From: Oceanospirillaceae bacterium UBA1126
GTDB lineage: Bacteria > Pseudomonadota > Gammaproteobacteria > Pseudomonadales > Balneatricaceae
Length of the DNA: 7,668 nucleotides
NCBI GenBank assembly: GCA_002312935.1
Contig: DCAT01000068.1
Location: 1-7,668 of the forward strand
Reading direction: 5' to 3'
Shown here: piece after piece, positions 1 through 5,065 of the stretch
Layout of the letters: each line of letters opens with the position of its first letter
Position numbering within the stretch: position 1 is the first letter of the stretch
Program-made: the position numbers and the translations under genes
Notes under the pieces: model-generated
Told to the model about the DNA's origin: nothing
The model's database searches: none
Seen by the model: only the letters and a program-made list of their open reading frames with translations

Positions 1-750
1 CCATACGTCATGGGTTCCCATGCTACCGGTAGTGGTGCTTGGTGCTCTGGTCCTGAGGATGTTTCTCCACCCGAATATTTTTGGGGTTACAACCGTATGA
101 TGACCATTGAAGGCTTGTTTGGTGCCGGTGACGCCGTCGGCGGAACGCCCCATGCGTTCTCGTCAGGATCATTCACCGAGGGACGTCTCTCAGCTAAGGC
201 CGCCTGTCGCTATATTGATGATGGTAAGGGTGAGGGTATTGTGGTCTCGGACAAACGGATCAACGAGCTTAAAGAAAAAATCTATAAGCCAATGGAGCAT
301 TACAAAATTTACCGCAACGAAGTTGTTGCTGGTGATGTTAATCCTAATTATATCAATCCACGGCAGGGTCTGGACCGTTTGCAGAAACTGATGGATGAGT
401 ACTGTGGTGGTGCAACCGTGAGTTACATGACCAACGAGAAATTGCTGAGCATTGGTCTTAAAAAGCTCAAGGTTATGGAAGAGGACCTTGAGAAGCTTGC
501 AGCTTCAGATTTTCATGAGTTACTGAGGGCTTGGGAGCTAATGCATCGTCACCGAACGGCAGAGTGTGTGACGCAGCATACAATGTTCCGCAAAGAAACC
601 CGCTGGCCTGGCTACTACTATCGTGGTGATGCTATGAAGCTAGATGATGAAAATTGGCATGTGTTAACTGTCTCGCGACGTGACCCTAACACGGGTGAGT
701 ACACCATGGAAAAGGCCCCTGTTTATCACCTCGTTAAGGATAGTGAGTAA
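1..750 (+). CDS. aprA: Adenylylsulfate (APS) reductase alpha subunit, C-terminal part (5' end outside window)
   Basis: Flavoprotein subunit of dissimilatory APS reductase. In sulfur oxidisers it works in reverse with the iron-sulfur subunit AprB in the cytoplasm, turning sulfite plus AMP into APS and passing two electrons onward. The frame is open from base 1, so the ATG at 10 is internal; 249 residues are visible of a family length of about 620-660. Visible signs are PYVMGSHATG at the very start, SGPEDVSP, the flavin-site stretch GLFGAGDAVGG, then TPHAFSSGSFTEGR, whose His (about visible residue 51) matches the active-site His of the Archaeoglobus enzyme. The helical C-terminal domain follows, with HRHRTAECV and the aromatic-rich RWPGYYYRGD. 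The gene ends in TAA at 748-750. Its position upstream of sat supports the sulfite-oxidising role. The family call is firm; the direction of catalysis is inferred from context. Confidence 0.96.
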   Translation, partial: PYVMGSHATGSGAWCSGPEDVSPPEYFWGYNRMMTIEGLFGAGDAVGGTPHAFSSGSFTEGRLSAKAACRYIDDGKGEGIVVSDKRINELKEKIYKPMEHYKIYRNEVVAGDVNPNYINPRQGLDRLQKLMDEYCGGATVSYMTNEKLLSIGLKKLKVMEEDLEKLAASDFHELLRAWELMHRHRTAECVTQHTMFRKETRWPGYYYRGDAMKLDDENWHVLTVSRRDPNTGEYTMEKAPVYHLVKDSE

Positions 751-761
751 TATGTAATGCC

Positions 762-836
762 AACAGAGGGGTTTAGGTTAATCCCTCTGTTTGGTTTAAC
801 CAAAGGGATTAGCATAGTGCGTGGTGGCCTTTTTTT
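762..836 (+). terminator. Hairpin-rich spacer after aprA with competing stem-loops, probable terminator or attenuator
   Basis: Two stem-loops can be drawn. The first pairs 762-772 with 781-791 (AACAGAGGGGT with ATCCCTCTGTT, one G-U pair, 8-base loop). The second pairs 779-785 with 805-811 and, across a 4-base bulge, 790-796 with 798-804 (TTTGGTT / AACCAAA), about 13 usable pairs. They share bases 779-791 and so exclude each other. A run of seven T lies at 830-836, about 19 bases past the second stem. It is therefore not a textbook intrinsic terminator. It could end, weaken or process the apr transcript before the downstream genes. Structure is seen; function is inferred. Confidence 0.5.
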
Positions 837-881
837 GTAGGCCTTTTGTGATTGATGATTAACTAGGATAAAGAACTGCCA

Positions 882-1259
882 ATGAGCATAATTGCATCAA
901 CAAATACTCGGAGCGTCACCGATAAAACAGATGACGAAATTCTTGCCATAGCTAACCCACTGTGGAGTCACCTTTTACATGCCTCCAACACCGGGCAATA
1001 CGGCGAGTTTGTAAAGTATTTTTCTGAAAACCTAGTGCGTGGATTGAACGAAATCGAGGTAGGCAAGCAATTTGCAAATAGCGAATTGACCAGAAATCTA
1101 TCTGAGTCGATTGAATTTATAGGGACCATCCGCCGCGGAGTGCATGTAACCGTACTTTATAGACAACGCAGTACAAAAAAAGAAGGGGAGTGGCTTGGTA
1201 GACTTGTTTTAGGATACGAAGACGAAGAAATTAAGATTTTTGGAGCATCCATCTTTTAA
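882..1259 (+). CDS. Hypothetical protein, 125 residues, possibly NTF2/SnoaL-like fold
   Basis: I do not recognise a named family. The protein is soluble: no signal peptide, no membrane segment and no cysteine. An N-terminal helical part (about residues 17-55, with LWSHLLHASNTGQYGEFVKYF) is followed by strand-like segments (about 77-125, with SIEFIGTIRRG, VHVTVLYRQR, WLGRLVLGYEDEEIKIFG). This helix-then-sheet order resembles small cone-shaped NTF2-like proteins, but that is inference from pattern only. The ATG at 882 has a weak Shine-Dalgarno (AGGAT at 865-869, rather distant). The gene ends 20 bases before the FKBP gene, so the two are probably cotranscribed. It lies between aprA and sat, which suggests but does not prove a link to sulfite oxidation. 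Confidence 0.8.
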   Translation: MSIIASTNTRSVTDKTDDEILAIANPLWSHLLHASNTGQYGEFVKYFSENLVRGLNEIEVGKQFANSELTRNLSESIEFIGTIRRGVHVTVLYRQRSTKKEGEWLGRLVLGYEDEEIKIFGASIF

Positions 1260-1279
1260 TTATTAGAAATGAATTTGAT

Positions 1280-1792
1280 ATGAATAACACAATTCAAAAT
1301 ACAAAGTATGTGGAACTGGCTTATACGGTAGTCGATCAAAAATCGGGCGAGGTTCTTGTTGCTGTTGAATTTCCAATTGGCTACGTCCATGGTGTGAACG
1401 ATATTCTTGCACCTGCAGTTACAAAAGAACTAGAAGGTAAGTCTGCTGGTGACGTCATTGAAGTACCCATTGATTGTAACCAACTTTATGGCCCCCGAGA
1501 CGAATCTCTAGTGTTCACAGATCGGTTAGAAAATGTTCCTAAAGAATATAGAGAAGTTGGCACTACTCTCCATTCTGAGAATGATAAGGGAGAAAAGCAG
1601 AGCTTTATTGTTACCAGAATTGAAGACGAAACATTGACTGTTGATGGCAACAACCCACTTTGCGGGAGGATGGTTAACTTCAACTTAGAAATTCTTGGTG
1701 TTCGTGATGCAGTTGAAGAAGAAATAGAAGCGGGTGGTTCAATTGAAAAAGGGCCAGACATTCCCGAAGCGCTAACGGTGCCAATTCATTAA
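1280..1792 (+). CDS. FKBP-type peptidyl-prolyl cis-trans isomerase, SlyD-like
   Basis: Predicted cytoplasmic prolyl isomerase and chaperone of the SlyD group, 170 residues. The split FKBP domain is visible: an N-terminal half (about residues 8-75, with VELAYTVVDQKSGEVL, LAPAVTKELEGKSAGD and the conserved YGPRDESLV). An inserted 'insert-in-flap' chaperone segment follows (about 76-122). The second FKBP strand has VDGNNPLCGRMVNFNLEILGVRDA at about 121-144 (given as contiguous key residues DGNNPL, CGR, FNLEI and VRDA), followed by EEEI. Unlike E. coli SlyD there is no His/Cys-rich metal-binding tail; the C-terminus is short and acidic-to-neutral. Ribosome binding site is poor (GAA-rich, no clear GGAG), suggesting coupling to the gene 20 bases upstream. 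Located between aprA and sat, it could assist folding of Apr or Sat; that is inference. The FKBP assignment is firm. Confidence 0.92.
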   Translation: MNNTIQNTKYVELAYTVVDQKSGEVLVAVEFPIGYVHGVNDILAPAVTKELEGKSAGDVIEVPIDCNQLYGPRDESLVFTDRLENVPKEYREVGTTLHSENDKGEKQSFIVTRIEDETLTVDGNNPLCGRMVNFNLEILGVRDAVEEEIEAGGSIEKGPDIPEALTVPIH

Positions 1793-1870
1793 AATGGTTC
1801 CCATTTATTATTATTTAAAATATTTACTTTAATCCTTAATTATTGAATTAAATGCATAAAGGTGAAAATC
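1793..1870 (+). promoter_or_regulatory. Very A/T-rich spacer with a small hairpin, possible promoter region for the small gene and sat
   Basis: Directly at the FKBP gene's stop a 6-base stem (1792-1797 AAATGG with 1801-1806 CCATTT, 3-base loop) is followed by a T-rich run. Bases 1801-1855 contain only two G, a composition typical of promoters, but I cannot pick a convincing -35/-10 pair. The segment ends in AAAGGTG (1858-1864), the ribosome binding site of the 53-residue gene. A weak terminator plus a new promoter is a reasonable reading, not demonstrated. Confidence 0.3.
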
Positions 1871-2032
1871 ATGAGTGATCTACCCAAAGAAAAACCACCG
1901 GTTCCAGATGGTAAGTCTAGATTTATGACTACCCGCAGAAAAGAACCAAGTAAGACAGGTTTCGTTGGATACGAGGCTGTCTGGGAACCGTTCCATAAAG
2001 TGGTGGAATACACTACGCCGAAAAAGCCATGA
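1871..2032 (+). CDS. Small hypothetical protein, 53 residues, upstream of sat
   Basis: A short plus-strand gene begins with ATG at 1871 and ends with TGA at 2030-2032. A good ribosome binding site, AAAGGTG at 1858-1864, sits six bases ahead of the start. The product begins MSDLPKEKPPVPDG, is rich in Lys and Pro at both ends, and has an aromatic centre (TGFVGYEAVWEPFHKVVEY, residues 29-47). It has no cysteine, signal peptide or membrane segment. I recognise no family. Its place between the FKBP gene and sat, on the same strand, suggests a small accessory or regulatory protein of the sulfite-oxidation cluster. A longer open frame on the opposite strand over the same bases (1840-2073) is considered its shadow because it lacks a ribosome binding site and opposes the cluster. 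Confidence 0.6.
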   Translation: MSDLPKEKPPVPDGKSRFMTTRRKEPSKTGFVGYEAVWEPFHKVVEYTTPKKP

Positions 2033-2060
2033 TTAGCCACAGGTTTTGATGTGGGTCTTT

Positions 2061-2067
2061 GGAGGAG
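2061..2067 (+). promoter_or_regulatory. Orphan perfect Shine-Dalgarno sequence upstream of sat
   Basis: GGAGGAG is a perfect match to the anti-Shine-Dalgarno, but no ATG, GTG or TTG follows at usable distance; only ATC codons lie at 2069 and 2072. Reading from either ATC would end at a TAA at 2102-2104, just at the real sat ribosome binding site. It may be a ribosome standby site, the remnant of a lost small gene, or chance. Confidence 0.35.
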
Positions 2068-2102
2068 AATCATCTTCAGTACTAGAAAAAAATTATTTGC
2101 AT

Positions 2103-2112
2103 AAGGAAGGAG
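2103..2112 (+). promoter_or_regulatory. Strong ribosome binding site of sat
   Basis: AAGGAAGGAG ends six bases before the ATG at 2119. It is the strongest start signal with correct spacing in the window, it fixes the sat start, and it predicts efficient translation. Confidence 0.8.
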
Positions 2113-2118
2113 AAAATA

Positions 2119-3291
2119 ATGACTAATTTAGTCCCACCTCATGGTGCTGGAGTTTTAAAGCCTCTGCTTATTTCAGAAGACCTTAGATCTCAACAAATGT
2201 CTAGAGCTGAAAGCTTAGTAAAAATCCCAATGAGTAGTTGTGAGGTATGTGACCTATTGTTGTTGTCAATGGGCGCCTACACACCGCTTGATGGTTTTAT
2301 GAAACAAGCTGATTGGCGCGGTGTTTGCGAAGATATGAGGCTAGCTGATGGCTTATTTTGGCCCATTCCAGTTACACTTTCAGCTAATAAAACGCTAGCT
2401 AATGAGATAGAAATTGGTCAGGAAGTGGCATTAATTGATGGTGAAACCCAGCAAATTATGGGTATCTTAATGGTTCAGGATAAATACATCCCCGACCTTG
2501 CTCTGCAATGTGATAAAGTTTTTGGCACCAAGGATAAAAGCCACCCAGGTGTTGCTAAAGTGATGGCTCAACCATCAGTCAACCTCGGTGGCTCCATAAA
2601 AGTTATTGAGGAAGGCTGGTTTCCACATGAATTTGGTGATCTTTATATTCGTCCTGAAGAGAGTCGAGATTTATTTAACCAAATGGGTTGGTCAAAAGTA
2701 GCCGCATTTCAAACTCGAAACCCAATGCATCGTAGCCACGAATTTCTGGTGAAAATTGCTATTGATGTCACTGATGGTGTGTTTATTCACCAAGTGTTAG
2801 GCAAATTAAAACCCGGTGATATTCCAGCACCGGTGCGAGTTGAAGCCATTAAAGTCATGGTAGATAAATATTTTAAAGATAATATAGCTGTTCAGGCTGG
2901 GTATCCCATTGAAATGCGTTACGCTGGGCCTAGAGAGGCTCTTTTTCATGCGCTGATACGACAAAACTTCGGGTGTTCCCATTTAATTGTTGGAAGAGAT
3001 CATGCTGGTGTTGATGATTTTTATGGGCCCTTTGATGCGCACCATATTTTTGATACTTTGTGGGAAGGTGCCTTGGTCACTCAGCCATTAAAAATTGACA
3101 TTACATTTTATTGTGAAGTTTGTGATGGCATGGCGACTGCAAAAACATGCCCTCATAATGAAAAATTTAGAATTAATGTGTCTGGCACACGGCAACGTCA
3201 AATGCTGTCCAACGGTGAAGAAATTTCCACTAAATTCGCACGGCCAGAAGTTGTTACTGTATTGCGAAAATTTTATGATAGCCAAGTTTAA
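2119..3291 (+). CDS. sat: ATP sulfurylase (sulfate adenylyltransferase), dissimilatory homo-oligomeric type
   Basis: In sulfur oxidisers this cytoplasmic enzyme runs APS plus pyrophosphate to ATP plus sulfate, the energy-conserving last step after AprBA. At 390 residues it has the length of the single-domain bacterial Sat, with no APS-kinase extension, and is unrelated to the CysD/CysN assimilatory enzyme. Motifs in order: GAYTPLDGFM near 52-61; QTRNPMHRSHE at 198-208, containing the QxRN and HxxH nucleotide/sulfate site; YAGPREALFHALIRQNFG near 268-285; GRDHAGV at 292-298; a probable zinc knuckle C332-x2-C335 with C344 and H346 (CPH), as in the zinc-binding Thermus enzyme; and SGTRQRQML at 355-363. 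The start is fixed by a strong ribosome binding site. It sits behind aprA and three small genes on the same strand, completing the sulfite-to-sulfate route. Assignment is secure; direction is inferred from the aprA link. Confidence 0.97.
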   Translation: MTNLVPPHGAGVLKPLLISEDLRSQQMSRAESLVKIPMSSCEVCDLLLLSMGAYTPLDGFMKQADWRGVCEDMRLADGLFWPIPVTLSANKTLANEIEIGQEVALIDGETQQIMGILMVQDKYIPDLALQCDKVFGTKDKSHPGVAKVMAQPSVNLGGSIKVIEEGWFPHEFGDLYIRPEESRDLFNQMGWSKVAAFQTRNPMHRSHEFLVKIAIDVTDGVFIHQVLGKLKPGDIPAPVRVEAIKVMVDKYFKDNIAVQAGYPIEMRYAGPREALFHALIRQNFGCSHLIVGRDHAGVDDFYGPFDAHHIFDTLWEGALVTQPLKIDITFYCEVCDGMATAKTCPHNEKFRINVSGTRQRQMLSNGEEISTKFARPEVVTVLRKFYDSQV

Positions 3292-3361
3292 TCAATACTC
3301 ATAATACCCCAATAAATGGCCAAGCTAACGGGGGTAAAACTGCTTTAAGAGCGAGTATGTA

Positions 3362-4111
3362 ATGATCATAGCCCACATTTCTGACAGCCACATAGATCCA
3401 AAATCTGATAAGCTCAAAGATCGACTTAACAATCTTCTGTGTGTGGTTGATAACATTAATAACCTAAATCCTAGCCCTGACTTAGTTATTCATACTGGTG
3501 ATGTTGCACACAACGGTTCCCAAGAAAAATACACCCTGGCGTTGACTATCCTAGAAGATATTACCGTGCCAATGTATGTTTGTGCAGGCAACCGAGATGA
3601 CCGAACGCTAATTGCTAAAAACTTCCATACGGGCTTGGTTATTAACCCTGATTTAGAGTTTCTGCAATATAGTATAAATAATTATCCAGTGCGTTTGATT
3701 GCATTAGATACTTTGTCTACGAGCACTAACATGGGTGATTATTGCCAGGGACGCGCTAATCACCTTAGCTGGATGCTAGCCCAGGAGCCACAGAAACCGA
3801 CTGTACTCTTCATGCACCACCCACCGTTTGAAGTCATTGACTCTAAATATCCATTTCAGTTTGAACATTGGAATACAGTGGATCACTTGTCCCATGTATT
3901 GGCGCAAAACAGCCAAGTAAAACAACTTTTCTGTGGCCATACACACCGTAATTCAAATGGTCAAATCGTTGGCATCCCAGCCAGTACAGTACCTAGTGTG
4001 GCTGTTGATCTGCGATTTGGTAATGTTCCTGATGGAGCAGAGTTAAGGCCCATTTATCACCTGCATCACTTTGACGGCCAGCAGTTTCAAAGTAAAACGG
4101 TGGTGTGCTGA
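3362..4111 (+). CDS. Calcineurin-like metallophosphoesterase, class III cyclic-nucleotide phosphodiesterase (CpdA-like)
   Basis: Predicted cytoplasmic two-metal phosphodiesterase of 249 residues. The full metallophosphoesterase signature is visible: D8-S-H10, G46-D47 (HTGDVAHNG), G76-N77-R78-D79, MHHPPF at 151-156 with H152, and G192-H193-T-H195. In many relatives the third motif is GNHD; here the His, often a proton donor or phosphate contact, is Arg, so substrate preference may differ from true CpdA. Length and motif order match the family that hydrolyses cAMP or other phosphodiesters, and the actual substrate cannot be told from sequence. The ATG at 3362 follows an AAGAG-type ribosome site (3347-3351 region). 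It begins 70 bases after sat with no convincing terminator between them, so readthrough from sat is possible. No signal peptide is seen. Confidence 0.88.
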   Translation: MIIAHISDSHIDPKSDKLKDRLNNLLCVVDNINNLNPSPDLVIHTGDVAHNGSQEKYTLALTILEDITVPMYVCAGNRDDRTLIAKNFHTGLVINPDLEFLQYSINNYPVRLIALDTLSTSTNMGDYCQGRANHLSWMLAQEPQKPTVLFMHHPPFEVIDSKYPFQFEHWNTVDHLSHVLAQNSQVKQLFCGHTHRNSNGQIVGIPASTVPSVAVDLRFGNVPDGAELRPIYHLHHFDGQQFQSKTVVC

Positions 4112-4151
4112 ATAAAAATGATAAACAACTACCTTTATTTAGGTCCACTCT

Positions 4152-4219
4152 AACGCATGGTTCACCATCATCTGAACTCAAAGTGTGGTCTTATTTTCAG
4201 TTACATAATTGCATGCGTT
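4152..4219. repeat. Inverted repeat with nested hairpin between convergent genes
   Basis: AACGCATG at 4152-4159 is perfectly complementary to CATGCGTT at 4212-4219. Directly inside the left arm is a second stem, GTTCA 4160-4164 with TGAAC 4173-4177, over an 8-base loop. It lies in the 158-base spacer (4112-4269) between the ends of the phosphodiesterase and cupin genes. No T-run adjoins the outer stem on either strand, so it is not a standard terminator. It could stabilise 3' ends or block converging transcription. Nothing else is seen in the spacer. Confidence 0.4.
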
Positions 4220-4269
4220 TTAACTTGCCGAGTGTGTTATTTTTAATGCCACTTTTTTAAAGCCACACC

Positions 4270-4938
4270 TCAGTTTATAGGTGCTTTGGCATTAGTTAGG
4301 TGGCCCAATTTCACCCATACCTTTGCCCCATGGTTACCCGCTATAGAAGTAATTTTTACTTGGCTTGGGCAGCGTAACCAAGAGCCTTGACGCAGTACAT
4401 CACCACTTTCAGCTATAGTGCCGCTGAGCACTAGTATTTCAACGCCCCCACTGGCATCTAAGGTTAAATTGGCACCGGCCTGAACCTCTATATACTTTAC
4501 AGTTTCGTACCTGTGTTGGTGAAGAATTGCAGTTTTTATAGCACCCTTTGTTGTGGCAGAAGCCTCAGGCATAGTTAGCTGGAATTGCATGCGATCCTGC
4601 ATGTCAAACTGCCATAGCTTTACAAATATAGTGCAGCCTTGATCTGACTTTGGTGAGTGATTTGTGGTGGGTGGATTGCGCACGTAGGTGCCAGCGGGGT
4701 AGTTACCATTCTCGTCTTGAAAGATACCCTCAAGAACAATAAATTCCTCTCCTCCCGTATGGCAATGCTCCGAAAAGTGGCTGTTGGCTGCGTAGCGCAC
4801 TATTGTTGTTGCCCGCGCTATCTCGCCTCCTATTCGATCTAACATCCGCCTTTCTACGCCAGGCATTGGAGACTCCAGCCATGGTTCGTTATCCGAGTGG
4901 ACGAGTACACGAAGATTAAAGTTCGCGTTTATTTGCAT
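4270..4938 (-). CDS. Stand-alone ChrR-type cupin protein (bicupin)
   Basis: Related to the C-terminal cupin domain of the anti-sigma factor ChrR, but without ChrR's N-terminal zinc-binding anti-sigma domain. The first cupin holds SPMPGVERRMLDRIGGEIAR (starting near residue 23), then HFSEHCHTGGEEF and YPAGTYVRNPP. Counting from the TTG start below, candidate metal ligands are H67, H69, E73 and H103, the same spacing as ChrR H141, H143, E147, H177. The second half (about 145-222) reads as a degenerate cupin without these ligands. I place the start at ATG 4938 because relatives begin near MxINAxF. A TTG at 4965 would add nine residues but touches its GGGAG sequence with no spacing, and the ATG itself has no good ribosome site. 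Likely a cytoplasmic sensor or enzyme of oxidative or electrophile stress; the function is unknown. It is transcribed alone after the ABC-operon terminator. Confidence 0.87.
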   Translation of the reverse strand: MQINANFNLRVLVHSDNEPWLESPMPGVERRMLDRIGGEIARATTIVRYAANSHFSEHCHTGGEEFIVLEGIFQDENGNYPAGTYVRNPPTTNHSPKSDQGCTIFVKLWQFDMQDRMQFQLTMPEASATTKGAIKTAILHQHRYETVKYIEVQAGANLTLDASGGVEILVLSGTIAESGDVLRQGSWLRCPSQVKITSIAGNHGAKVWVKLGHLTNAKAPIN

Positions 4939-5006
4939 GCCATTTTCATCACTATAAAACTGCAACTCCCTAACCGCTAATAAGGTTCAAGAAGCTATTG
5001 TACGAC

Positions 5007-5040
5007 AAAAAAAGGGTAGCCCATTATGGAGTACCCTTTT
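5007..5040 (-). terminator. Intrinsic terminator of the ABC transporter operon
   Basis: On the minus strand AAAAGGGTA (5040-5032) pairs with TACCCTTTT (5018-5010), and a short inner CCA/TGG pair extends the stem. The 3' arm runs into seven T (5013-5007). It begins about 25 bases after the permease stop. The plus-strand complement also ends in TTTTATTT, but no plus-strand gene reads into it. Confidence 0.85.
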
Positions 5041-5065
5041 ATTTAACTTTGGTTCAAGCTAACAC

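Noticed and set aside
10..12. ATG as the start of the first gene
   Set aside because: The frame is open to base 1 and the residues before this ATG (PYV) match the middle of AprA, so it is an internal Met of a truncated gene.
846..874. Possible -35/-10 pair (TTGTGA, TAAAGA) ahead of the 125-residue gene
   Set aside because: The -10 matches the consensus at only about three positions; not enough to call a promoter.
1486..1761. Minus-strand open frame of 91 codons
   Set aside because: Shadow of the FKBP gene, low-complexity Ser-rich translation with no support.
1840..2073. Minus-strand open frame of 77 codons
   Set aside because: It opposes all neighbours, lacks a good ribosome site and overlaps the better-supported 53-residue plus-strand gene.
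3305..3336. TACCCC/GGGGTA hairpin after sat as terminator
   Set aside because: Only six pairs over a 20-base loop and no T-run; too weak to call.
4157..4246. Short plus-strand frame of 29 codons between the convergent genes
   Set aside because: No ribosome binding site, lies over an inverted repeat, and the translation resembles nothing.
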